DNA of 64,000 nucleotides from Chitinophaga barathri. Its GTDB lineage: Bacteria > Bacteroidota > Bacteroidia > Chitinophagales > Chitinophagaceae. Shown here in pieces: positions 54,636-63,006 of this stretch. Made by a program: the position numbers and the translations under genes. The notes under the pieces were generated by a model. That model was given only the letters and a program-made list of their open reading frames with translations, was not told where the DNA came from and searched no databases. The DNA lies in the NCBI RefSeq assembly GCF_003807585.1, contig NZ_RMBX01000006.1:310001-374000 (forward strand). Reading direction: 5' to 3'. How positions within the stretch are numbered: position 1 is the first letter of the stretch; every line of letters begins with the position of its first letter.

Positions 54636-55892
54636 ATGACTGAAGTTCTCCCAACCATCGATACCAACCAGATAAAGGAAGCAGCCGAAAGACTGCGATC
54701 CGTAGTGAACCGCACCCCGTTAACCTATAACGTCAATCTTTCCCGCAGGTACCAGTGTGATGTTTATCTCAAAAGAGAAGACATGCAGGTGGTCCGTTCC
54801 TACAAACTGCGTGGCGCATACAATCTGATGAGCAGCCTTACCCCGCTTCAGCTGGCCAACGGCGTTACCTGCGCAAGCGCGGGCAATCACGCACAGGGAT
54901 TTGCCTACAGCTGCCGCCTGCTGAAAGTGAAAGGTGTGGTATTTATGCCCATCATTACACCGAAACAAAAAGTCAACCAGGTCAAAATGTTCGGCGGAGA
55001 CAACATCGAAATAAGGCTCATAGGAGACACTTTCGACGATTGCTCCGCGGAAGCGCAGGCCTTTACGCGCGAACAGCGCATGACATTCATCCCGCCCTTT
55101 GACGATGCGAAGATCATTGAAGGCCAGGGAACCGTAGCGCTGGAAATACTCGAAGAACAACCGGAAGTGGATTTTCTCTTCGTGCCCGTGGGCGGCGGAG
55201 GGCTGGCCTCCGGAACAGGCACTTATTTCCGTATTTACAGCCCCAAAACAAAGATCATCGGCCTTGAGCCGGAAGGAGCCCCCTCCATGCTAAAAGCGCT
55301 GGAAAACGGCGGTCCTGTGACACTTCCTGAAATAGACAGGTTCGTTGACGGAGCCGCAGTAAAAAGGGTAGGGGAACTGACTTTCCGGATCTGTAAAGAC
55401 GTGCTTGATAAGATGAGCCTGGTGCCGGAAGGGCGTATTTGTTCCACTATTCTCAAATTATACAACGAAGACGCGATCGTGGTGGAACCGGCCGGAGCAC
55501 TGTCCATCGCCGCGCTGGAAGATTTTGCGGAAGAGATCAAAGGGAAAAAGGTTGTATGCGTGGTAAGTGGCAGCAACAATGACATTGACCGTATGCAGGA
55601 GATCAAGGAACGGTCTCTTTTATACGAAGGCCTGAAACATTACTTCATCGTCCGCTTTGCCCAACGGCCGGGCGCTTTGAAGGAATTTGTGAACCATGTA
55701 TTAGGCCCCGGGGATGACATTACCCGCTTCGAATTTATCCAGAAGCACAACAAAGAAACCGGCCCGGCACTGGTGGGGATTGAGCTGAAAAACAGGGAGG
55801 ATTACGATGTGCTGCTCACCAATATGACGAAGTATAATGTCCATTACACCGAGCTGAATAAAGACGACAATCTTTTTGGTTACCTGGTTTAG
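54636..55892 (+). CDS. ilvA: threonine dehydratase
   Basis: A 418-residue PLP enzyme that turns threonine into 2-oxobutyrate, the entry to isoleucine. RSYKLRGAYNLMSSL holds the cofactor Lys near residue 56, SAGNHAQGFAYSC follows, and VPVGGGGLASGTGTYF (~183-198) is the phosphate-binding loop. The C-terminal ~85 residues (YFIVRFAQRPGALKEFVNHVLGP) are one ACT-like regulatory domain, as in the short biosynthetic forms, rather than two. Starts just after a hairpin with a T-run. Confidence 0.95.
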   Translation: MTEVLPTIDTNQIKEAAERLRSVVNRTPLTYNVNLSRRYQCDVYLKREDMQVVRSYKLRGAYNLMSSLTPLQLANGVTCASAGNHAQGFAYSCRLLKVKGVVFMPIITPKQKVNQVKMFGGDNIEIRLIGDTFDDCSAEAQAFTREQRMTFIPPFDDAKIIEGQGTVALEILEEQPEVDFLFVPVGGGGLASGTGTYFRIYSPKTKIIGLEPEGAPSMLKALENGGPVTLPEIDRFVDGAAVKRVGELTFRICKDVLDKMSLVPEGRICSTILKLYNEDAIVVEPAGALSIAALEDFAEEIKGKKVVCVVSGSNNDIDRMQEIKERSLLYEGLKHYFIVRFAQRPGALKEFVNHVLGPGDDITRFEFIQKHNKETGPALVGIELKNREDYDVLLTNMTKYNVHYTELNKDDNLFGYLV

Positions 55893-55917
55893 TATTGGTT
55901 CAACCTATAGTAGTACA

Positions 55918-55953
55918 AAAAGCTCCGGCCATCCTGGTCCGGGGCTTTCTTTT
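55918..55953 (+). terminator. terminator after ilvA
   Basis: AAAGCTCCGG pairs with CCGGGGCTTT (one small mismatch), followed by CTTTTTT; it ends the ilv gene group. Confidence 0.8.
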
Positions 55954-56008
55954 TTATCCGCCAATATTTAGTAAGTTGCCGGCGTTATTAATATCCAAAA
56001 TCCGGTCT

Positions 56009-56878
56009 ATGTCGAAAAACCTACTGCTGTCGGGCTGCCTTGTGGCGCTTTCCATTTTCTCCGCCTGTTCCAAAAACGAAGATTCTGCGGAAGGGAAGGG
56101 GCCAAAACTCATTTTTAAATACAAATTCGATCCTAATCAGGAACGCCTGGGCAACCTTGGCCAGCCGGTATCCGTGCCGGCGGGAAATGCCGCGCAGAGC
56201 CCTACTTTCAGGGCAATGAGCTCGCATTACCTCGAATTGGCGCCTACAGCGCTGACGGCTTTGGGCAAAGGAGCGGTGCTGTACCGCCACGAGGAGACCA
56301 CCAAAGGCGGGGAAACAGCCATAGATTTTGCCAGCGCCAAACAGGCCGGTGACGGGGAGGTGTTTTATGAAGTGCCGCTGAAAGACGTGCCGGCCGGGAG
56401 ATATGAGTACCTGCGGGTTTCGCTGGCTTACCAGAATTACGATATCCGGTTCAGCGCCCTGGGCCAGGAATGGACAGGCTCGCTGGCTTCTTTTATAGGT
56501 TTTAACAGCTATATCACGAGTTATAAGATCAAAGACAGTACGCTGTCGGTAAACGCGAACCGCAAGCAGGGTTATTGGGCGCTGGAAACGAAATACAGCG
56601 TGGTGAGCGGCCAGGCGCCTGCGGGAGCTACGACGGTACCGAATCCTATCGCGGCCACATCGCCCATTCCGCCGGGTTCCTGCGTGGTGACAGGGCCGTT
56701 TAATGCTGCTTTGCAGATCACGGGGCAGGAGAAACAGGATATTGTGATCACGGTATCATTGTCTGTGAACAAGAGCTTTGAATGGCAGGACACCAACGGC
56801 AACGGCAAATATGATCCGCTGGAAGGGGAGAAGGTGGTGGATATGGGGGTGAGAGGCCTGAAGCCGATGGTCAACTAG
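56009..56878 (+). CDS. lipoprotein of unknown function
   Basis: A 289-residue lipoprotein. The ATG at 56009 gives a signal peptide with lipobox FSACSKNEDS (LLSGCLVALSIFSAC); the frame continues upstream but that part covers the ilvA terminator. The body is beta-rich (PLKDVPAGRYEYLRVSLAYQNYDIRF, IKDSTLSVNANRKQGYWALETKYSV) and near the C-terminus has DTNGNGKYDPLEGE, an EF-hand/dockerin-like Asp-Asn loop that may bind calcium. Family not recognised. It ends one base before the convergent higA gene. Confidence 0.75.
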   Translation: MSKNLLLSGCLVALSIFSACSKNEDSAEGKGPKLIFKYKFDPNQERLGNLGQPVSVPAGNAAQSPTFRAMSSHYLELAPTALTALGKGAVLYRHEETTKGGETAIDFASAKQAGDGEVFYEVPLKDVPAGRYEYLRVSLAYQNYDIRFSALGQEWTGSLASFIGFNSYITSYKIKDSTLSVNANRKQGYWALETKYSVVSGQAPAGATTVPNPIAATSPIPPGSCVVTGPFNAALQITGQEKQDIVITVSLSVNKSFEWQDTNGNGKYDPLEGEKVVDMGVRGLKPMVN

Positions 56879-56879
56879 C

Positions 56880-57233
56880 TCATGCAACTTTTTTTGTTTT
56901 GCGGTCCCTGCTCGTTGTTTCTTTTACGGGCAGGGATTTTTTTAGTTTTGGTTTGTAGCGTTTGAGCTTGAGTTTAGCGATATGCGGGCGGGCTTGTTCT
57001 ACGTTATATGCCGCCTGCATGCGCTGCCAGAACTCGGCGGTGCCGCCAAATACATATTCCATTCGCAGGCTCATATCAACGGAGAGATCGGCTTTACCAT
57101 TCGCTACATTGGAAAGGGCGGTGCGGGTTACTCCCAGCAACCCTGCGGCATCGGTGATGCTGAGGCCCTTTTCATCGAAGATAAGTTCTTTGATGATGAT
57201 GCCGGGATGTTCAAGTTTCATTTTACGTTTCAT
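56880..57233 (-). CDS. higA: HigA-type antitoxin
   Basis: A 117-residue XRE-family antitoxin. LEHPGIIIKELIFDEKGLSITDAAGLLGVTRTALSNVANGKADLS is the helix-turn-helix of HigA/VapI proteins (residues ~8-52), and the typical FGGTAEFWQRMQAAYNVEQAR segment follows. The C-terminal ~35 residues are unusually basic (LKLKRYKPKLKKSLPVKE...KTKK). It lies 9 nt after the toxin gene and represses their shared promoter in characterised systems. Order toxin-antitoxin is the HigBA order. Confidence 0.9.
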   Translation of the reverse strand: MKRKMKLEHPGIIIKELIFDEKGLSITDAAGLLGVTRTALSNVANGKADLSVDMSLRMEYVFGGTAEFWQRMQAAYNVEQARPHIAKLKLKRYKPKLKKSLPVKETTSRDRKTKKVA

Positions 57234-57242
57234 AAAAACTGT

Positions 57243-57518
57243 TTAATGATAATCAATATAGTCTACGTCGTATGCATTTCCATTTATAAAAGTGAAAACA
57301 ATCCTGTAGTTGCCGTTCACCTTCACACTCCAATAGCCTTTATAATTTCCTTTGAGCGGATGAAGATCAAGTTGGCACAGGTCATCCGGAACGGCCTGTG
57401 CCAAATCCACTATTTGTAATATCCACCTGATTTTGTTGAGTATTGACTGTGGGAGTTTGTAACAGTTGTCATCTACCCAGCAAGCTCTCAACGCTTTACT
57501 TCTAAAACTTTTTATCAT
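57243..57518 (-). CDS. higB: HigB-type (RelE superfamily) toxin
   Basis: A 91-residue mRNA interferase-like toxin. The ATG at 57518 (MIKSFRSKALRAC) is chosen because RelE/HigB proteins begin with this type of strand-helix; the longer frame to 57674 has no homologous character. LDLHPLKGNYKGYWSVKVNGNYRIVFTF and the terminal YDVDYIDYH are the conserved C-terminal strands, with the basic and His residues expected at the active site. In known systems it cleaves mRNA at the ribosome when the antitoxin is degraded. Confidence 0.9.
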   Translation of the reverse strand: MIKSFRSKALRACWVDDNCYKLPQSILNKIRWILQIVDLAQAVPDDLCQLDLHPLKGNYKGYWSVKVNGNYRIVFTFINGNAYDVDYIDYH

Positions 57519-57710
57519 CGTTTTAATTTTACTCTTATAAAGAGCCCAAAACGATGCAAAAAGGGGGGATAAAAACCCTGAGAATATCTCCGCTCTACGA
57601 TAGCATTTCTCAGTATTCCAGAGAGGAATTTTTCTGCGTAATAAACAATAAAAATTCACCCGTCCTAATAACATTTTTCACTATGTCGAAGATATCCTTT
57701 TCAAGGAACA

Positions 57711-57738
57711 GTGTAAAGCGTAAAGTTACACTTTACAC
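57711..57738. promoter_or_regulatory. inverted repeat between higB and FAD oxidoreductase
   Basis: GTGTAAAG (57711-57718) and CTTTACAC (57731-57738) form a perfect 8-bp inverted repeat, with an inner GTAAAG/CTTTAC pair (57720-57736). It is ~190 nt upstream of higB and 46 nt before the ATG at 57785; a TACATTCG box (57773-57780) sits between. Likely a binding site of unknown protein. Confidence 0.45.
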
Positions 57739-57784
57739 TTACGCACCCCAAAAAAATATCCCGGATTTTTAATACATTCGTGTT

Positions 57785-58894
57785 ATGCTCAGCTACTGGG
57801 AAAAACAAAGCCTTCTGCAATACGACTGCATCCTCCTCGGAAGCGGTATTGTCGGCCTGTCCACAGCTATCAGCCTCAAAGAACGTTTTCCCCGCCAGCG
57901 AATCCTCGTACTCGAAAGAGGCCTCCTCCCCACCGGCGCATCCACCCGCAATGCAGGATTTGCCTGCATCGGCAGCCTCACCGAAATACTGGACGACCTG
58001 CAGCATATGCCAGCGAAAGACGTGGTAGCCCTCGTGCAAATGCGTAGAAAAGGCCTCCAGCTCCTCCGCAGCCGCATCGGGGACGACCGCATGGAATACC
58101 GCGAAAACGGCAGCTTTGAGCTCATCAGTGAAGCCGAAGCGCCCGCGCTGGAACAACTGGTGAAAGTCAATGAACTGTTGTTCGATATCCTTCCCGGTCC
58201 CGCGTTTTCCCTTGCAGACCAGAAGATTGCGGAGAAAGGCATTGTTACCAAACACCTTGTACAAAATAACTACGAAGGCGAGCTGAACACCGGCAAAATG
58301 ATGCGCACGCTCATCGATGTAGCCATAGAACGCGGCATCGAAATTAAAACAGGCTGCGACGTCACACACTTCGAAGAAAAAGCGGACAGGGTGGACGTAA
58401 CAGTGAACGACGAGCTCACCTTCTCAGCCCCGCGCCTCGCCATATGCACAAATGCTTTTGCGAAAAACCTGATCCCCAGGCTGGACGTTACACCCGGCCG
58501 CGGACAGATATTGATTACCGCTCCCGTCAAAAAACTGCCTTTTAAAGGCATTTACCACTTCAACCAGGGGTATTATTATTTCCGTGAACTGAACGGCCGC
58601 GTATTGTTCGGCGGCGGCCGCAACCTTGATTTCGAAGGCGAAACCACTACAGAATTTGAACTGAACCGGCGTATCCAGCAGGACCTGGAAGACAAACTGC
58701 ACAACATCATCCTTCCCCATCATCAATTTACCGTAGAAGACCGCTGGGCGGGCATTATGGCGTTCGGAAAAACGAAGCAGCCCATTGTGAAAGCGCATTC
58801 ATCCCGCATCTGGCTGGCCGTACGCATGGGCGGCATGGGCGTTGCCATAGGCTCCGAAGTGGGCAGAACGCTGGCCGGCATGATGCAGGACTAA
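57785..58894 (+). CDS. FAD-dependent oxidoreductase (DAO family)
   Basis: A 369-residue flavoprotein of the D-amino-acid oxidase/glycine oxidase family. The Rossmann FAD site is CILLGSGIVGLSTAISLKER with the acidic end of the second strand LVLERG; GASTRNAGFACIGS is the pyrophosphate-flavin loop, and RMGGMGVAIGSEVG is the C-terminal FAD motif. It has no signal peptide and oxidises an amine or amino acid; the substrate is not shown. The gene starts the rightward unit before the fucosidases, but an 88-nt gap suggests it may be separate. Confidence 0.9.
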   Translation: MLSYWEKQSLLQYDCILLGSGIVGLSTAISLKERFPRQRILVLERGLLPTGASTRNAGFACIGSLTEILDDLQHMPAKDVVALVQMRRKGLQLLRSRIGDDRMEYRENGSFELISEAEAPALEQLVKVNELLFDILPGPAFSLADQKIAEKGIVTKHLVQNNYEGELNTGKMMRTLIDVAIERGIEIKTGCDVTHFEEKADRVDVTVNDELTFSAPRLAICTNAFAKNLIPRLDVTPGRGQILITAPVKKLPFKGIYHFNQGYYYFRELNGRVLFGGGRNLDFEGETTTEFELNRRIQQDLEDKLHNIILPHHQFTVEDRWAGIMAFGKTKQPIVKAHSSRIWLAVRMGGMGVAIGSEVGRTLAGMMQD

Positions 58895-58982
58895 CCAATA
58901 ATCTCAAATAGTGGTATTTAATTAACGGCCTCTTGTAAGCCAGCACCTCATTCATTATATTTATCCTATATCGTTTACAGTT

Positions 58983-61367
58983 ATGAAAAAGTTCCTTGTA
59001 CTACTGTTACTGTCAACCAATGCGGCCATCGCACAACAACCAATGCAGCTGTGGTACAAACAGCCCGCCCGCAGATGGGAGGAAGCGCTGCCCGTAGGCA
59101 ACGGCCGTATGGGCGCCATGGTATATGGCCGTCCTGAAAAGGAAATACTCCAGGTCAACGAAGAAAGCGTCTGGGCCGGCATCAAGTTCAACGATGCGAA
59201 CCCCAACGCCTATAAAGTGCTGGATACCATCCGTAAACTCATTTTTGAAGGCAAAAACCAGGAAGCCCTTACCATTGCGAATGCGAACTTCCTTGCCGTA
59301 GATGCCGAGAATTCCAACAAGACCGCGCGCGCCTTCCGTTCTTATCAGACCCTGATGAACGTGAATATCGACTATGGTGTTACCGCGTACGACGATTACA
59401 AACGCAGCCTCAACCTCGAAACAGGTATTGCTGCCACCACTTTCAAAGTGAATGGGGTGGAATACAAGCAGGAAGTGCTTGCTTCCGCGCCGGACAATGT
59501 GATCGTGGTACAGATCAGTACGTCAAAACCGGGCTCTCTCAATGCCACGTTCAGTATAGACAGGCCAAACATCCGCGACACCGCTTCCCGTTTCACCGAC
59601 TGTAAAGTAACCGCCGCCGGCAACAACCAGTTGATCCTGAACGGGCAGATCAACGACAGGAACGGGAAAGAAGATCATGGCCCGGAAGGCCTGCATATGA
59701 AGTTTGCCGGCATGCTCCAGGTAGCCAATACAGGCGGTACCAAAACCGCAGGCGGGCAAGCCATACAGGTGAAAAATGCAAATTCGGTGACGCTCTACAT
59801 CCAGGGTGCTACCAATTACAACTATACGAAACAGGATTTTGAAGACGCGGTGTCCGCGCTCAATAAATGTAAAAAACTGATGCAGGCGGCCGCAGCCAGG
59901 AGTTACGCTGCTATTTCCACCCGTCATATCCAGGACCTTAAGCCGGTGATGGAAAGGGTGAGCCTGGAGATCAACGGCCAGCATGCGGATGATATCCCTA
60001 CAGACGAACGCCTGCAAAGAACCAAACAGGGCATTGAAGATCCGCACCTGATCAGCCTTTTCTTTCAATACGGCAGATACCTGCTGGTGTCCAGTTCACG
60101 TGCGCCGGGCGTTTTGCCCGCGAATCTCCAGGGTATCTGGAACCAGCATATGGATGCGCCCTGGAATGCGGATTTTCACACCAACATCAATCTCCAGATG
60201 AACTACTGGCCGGCTGAAGTGACCAATATCTCCTTCACCACCACGCCTTTGTTTGATTTTATGGATTATATCCGGCCGCAGGGCCGCATTACGGCAAAAA
60301 AGATGTACAACGCCCGTGGATGGGTCGTGCATCACTGTACCGATGCATTCGGTAAAACCGGCGTGCAGAACGGCGTGGCATGGGGCACTTTCCCGATGGC
60401 CGCCAGCTGGATGTGCCTGCATTTCTGGGAACACTTTGCGTTTACACTGGATTATACGTTCCTCAAAAACAAAGCGTACCCTATCATGAAAGAGCATGCT
60501 TTGTTCGTGGAAGACTACCTCGTGAAAAGCCCCGAGGGTTTCCTCGTTACATCGCCCGGCAGCTCTCCCGAAAACCAGTTTGTACACCCGGTGACAGGCA
60601 AACCCACCGGTCTTACTTACGGCCCGACGATGGACAACCAGATACTTCGCGAGTTCCTCAGCAAATGTATTGCCGCCGCCAAAGCGCTCAGAACGGATTC
60701 TGCTGAGGTTGTGCGCTGGGAGGGCATCATCGCGCAGCTGCCACCCACCAAAACGGGCAAAGACGGCCGCATCCTGGAATGGATGCAGGAATACCAGGAA
60801 GTGGAACCAGGCCACCGCCACATCTCTCATTTATTCGGCCTGCACCCTGGTACACAGATCACGGAGCAAACACCCGCTTTATACGAAGGCGCGCTGCGCA
60901 CGCTTACCGGCCGGCTGGCCAAAGGCGGCGGCCACACCGGCTGGAGCCGCGCATGGATCATCAACTTCTACGCGCGCCTCAAACAAGCGGACAGTGTGAG
61001 AAGCCATCTGCAGGCGCTCTTCGCGAAATCTACCCTACCCAATCTTTTTGACAATCACCCTCCTTTCCAGATAGACGGCAATTTCGGTGGCACCGCGGGC
61101 ATCGCGGAAGCGCTGCTGCAAAGCCATGGAGACTACGTGGAACTATTGCCCGCGGTGCCCGCCGCATGGTCTTCCGGTAAGATCAAAGGGCTGTGCGCCC
61201 GCGGCGGTTTTATACTGGATATCAGCTGGGAGAACGGAACGCTTTCCGGCGTGAAGGTCCGCTCCACAACAGGCCGTAACCTCGTGCTAAAATACCGCCA
61301 GCATTTGCTGCCATTGACGGTTGAAAGAGGAAAAGAAGTGGTGGTGCCCGTCGATCAATTGTTATAA
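58983..61367 (+). CDS. GH95 alpha-L-fucosidase
   Basis: A 794-residue exported enzyme of glycoside hydrolase family 95, which acts on alpha-1,2-linked fucose (some members on galactose). Signal peptide FLVLLLLSTNAAIAQ, then the family start PARRWEEALPVGNGRMGAMVYG and LQVNEESVWAG. The barrel includes NLQGIWNQHMDAPWNADFHTNINLQMNYWP, with the Asn/Asp catalytic region of GH95, and DGNFGGTAGIAEALLQS late. Length typical. It is followed after 15 nt by a GH29 fucosidase and then a sodium/sugar symporter, forming a fucoside-use unit. Confidence 0.95.
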   Translation: MKKFLVLLLLSTNAAIAQQPMQLWYKQPARRWEEALPVGNGRMGAMVYGRPEKEILQVNEESVWAGIKFNDANPNAYKVLDTIRKLIFEGKNQEALTIANANFLAVDAENSNKTARAFRSYQTLMNVNIDYGVTAYDDYKRSLNLETGIAATTFKVNGVEYKQEVLASAPDNVIVVQISTSKPGSLNATFSIDRPNIRDTASRFTDCKVTAAGNNQLILNGQINDRNGKEDHGPEGLHMKFAGMLQVANTGGTKTAGGQAIQVKNANSVTLYIQGATNYNYTKQDFEDAVSALNKCKKLMQAAAARSYAAISTRHIQDLKPVMERVSLEINGQHADDIPTDERLQRTKQGIEDPHLISLFFQYGRYLLVSSSRAPGVLPANLQGIWNQHMDAPWNADFHTNINLQMNYWPAEVTNISFTTTPLFDFMDYIRPQGRITAKKMYNARGWVVHHCTDAFGKTGVQNGVAWGTFPMAASWMCLHFWEHFAFTLDYTFLKNKAYPIMKEHALFVEDYLVKSPEGFLVTSPGSSPENQFVHPVTGKPTGLTYGPTMDNQILREFLSKCIAAAKALRTDSAEVVRWEGIIAQLPPTKTGKDGRILEWMQEYQEVEPGHRHISHLFGLHPGTQITEQTPALYEGALRTLTGRLAKGGGHTGWSRAWIINFYARLKQADSVRSHLQALFAKSTLPNLFDNHPPFQIDGNFGGTAGIAEALLQSHGDYVELLPAVPAAWSSGKIKGLCARGGFILDISWENGTLSGVKVRSTTGRNLVLKYRQHLLPLTVERGKEVVVPVDQLL

Positions 61368-61382
61368 AACCACGTATCAGAT

Positions 61383-62858
61383 ATGAGATCATTGAAATGT
61401 TTGTTATGGCTACTCTTACCGTTTACCGCTGCGGCCCAGCAGTACAAACCTACCTGGGAATCGCTGGATAGCAGGCCCGTGCCCGCATGGTTCGAGAATG
61501 CGAAGTTTGGGATTTTTATTCACTGGGGTGTGTATTCAGTTCCGGCATGGGCGCCGAAAGGCGTTTATTCAGAATGGTACCAGTACTGGCTTCAGTCAAA
61601 ACAGGTAGGGGGAAACAACAATCCCAAACCTACCGCTGTGTACGATCATCACGCGAAAGTGTATGGCTCGGACTTTTCCTATTACAAGTTCGCTGATATG
61701 TTTAAAGCGGAAGATTTTGACCCGGATGCATGGGCGAGGCTCTTTGAGAAATCAGGCGCGAAATACATCGTGCTCACTTCCAAACATCACGACGGCTTTG
61801 CTCTCTGGCCCAGCAAAGAAGCCACGAAGGCATTCGGTACTCCCTGGAACACCATGGACGCAGGCGCCAAACGTGACCTGCTCGGCGACCTCACCGCGGC
61901 CGTCCGTAAAACGCCGGTGAAGATGGGCTTTTATTATTCCCTGTATGAATGGTACAACCCGCTGTACAAAAACAAACACTACAAAGAATATGTGAATGAT
62001 CATATGATCCCGCAGCTGAAAGACCTTGTGACCCGCTACGAACCGGACATTATCTGGCCCGACGGCGAATGGGAGCAGTCTGATACACTCTGGCAAAGCC
62101 GTGAGTTCCTCACCTGGCTTTTCAATGAATCGCCCGTGAAAGACAAAATAGCCGTGAACGACCGCTGGGGCAAAGGCATCCGCCAGAAACACGGAGGGTA
62201 TTACACTACCGAATATGAAGTAGGCGCTAAGTTTGTCCGCCCCTGGGAAGAGTGCCGCGGCATGGGTTTTTCATTCGGTTATAACAGGAATGAAGATGTG
62301 GAAGACTACAACAGCGCACAGTCGCTGATCTACCTGCTGCTGGATATCGTGAGCAGCGGCGGTAACCTGCTGCTGGATATCGGGCCGGATGCACAGGGAA
62401 AGATCCCGCCTATCATGCAGGAGCGCCTGCTCCAGATCGGCAAATGGCTAGATGTGAACGGTGAAGCCATTTACAACACCCGCGCCTGGAAAACACATGT
62501 GCAATGGACCAAAGGCCGCCAGGACTGGAAGCCGCCGCATGGTGGTTATGTAAGCGGCGAAGTGATGCTGAAACAAACGGTGGACCCCGATCCCGGCTTC
62601 GCCCGGAAAGAGTTTTTCTTTACCGCCAACGGAGACAACTTATATGCCATTGCGCCCATCCTCCCCGAAGGGAAGATCCTCATTAAGGACGTTGTTCCTA
62701 CCACGGGGACCAAAGTGCAGATGCTGGGCCTGAAGCGTGACCTGGCCTATAAAAAGGTACCGGGAGGCATTGAAGTGACAGTACCCCGGCTGACTGTAAA
62801 AGAAACGCCCTGCGAGCATGCGTATACGTTTAAAATCACTAAAACAAAGGTCATTTAA
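61383..62858 (+). CDS. GH29 alpha-L-fucosidase
   Basis: A 491-residue exported enzyme with a short signal peptide (CLLWLLLPFTAAAQQ). Motifs: KFGIFIHWGVYSVPAW (~residue 40), LTSKHHDGFALWPS (~134) and EPDIIWPDGEW (~220), whose Asp is the expected nucleophile. C-terminal beta-sandwich from about residue 360. It probably cleaves alpha-1,3/4- or broad-specificity fucosides, complementing the GH95 just upstream. A terminator-like hairpin follows, so the symporter after it may be transcribed separately or by read-through. Confidence 0.94.
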   Translation: MRSLKCLLWLLLPFTAAAQQYKPTWESLDSRPVPAWFENAKFGIFIHWGVYSVPAWAPKGVYSEWYQYWLQSKQVGGNNNPKPTAVYDHHAKVYGSDFSYYKFADMFKAEDFDPDAWARLFEKSGAKYIVLTSKHHDGFALWPSKEATKAFGTPWNTMDAGAKRDLLGDLTAAVRKTPVKMGFYYSLYEWYNPLYKNKHYKEYVNDHMIPQLKDLVTRYEPDIIWPDGEWEQSDTLWQSREFLTWLFNESPVKDKIAVNDRWGKGIRQKHGGYYTTEYEVGAKFVRPWEECRGMGFSFGYNRNEDVEDYNSAQSLIYLLLDIVSSGGNLLLDIGPDAQGKIPPIMQERLLQIGKWLDVNGEAIYNTRAWKTHVQWTKGRQDWKPPHGGYVSGEVMLKQTVDPDPGFARKEFFFTANGDNLYAIAPILPEGKILIKDVVPTTGTKVQMLGLKRDLAYKKVPGGIEVTVPRLTVKETPCEHAYTFKITKTKVI

Positions 62859-62877
62859 TTGATTGTGAATGAATTGA

Positions 62878-62918
62878 AACGGGAGGGGAGCAGGTCGTTC
62901 CCCTTCCGTTCTTTTTTA
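62878..62918 (+). terminator. terminator after GH29 gene
   Basis: Arms 62878-62890 and 62898-62910 pair with two weak positions, then CTTTTTT. Confidence 0.65.
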
Positions 62919-63006
62919 TTCCAATATTTTTAACTGTAGATTTAACAATTAAAAATAGTTTGTTATCTTGACACGCTATTGAATTTTCACGTTATTCTGA
63001 TACAAA

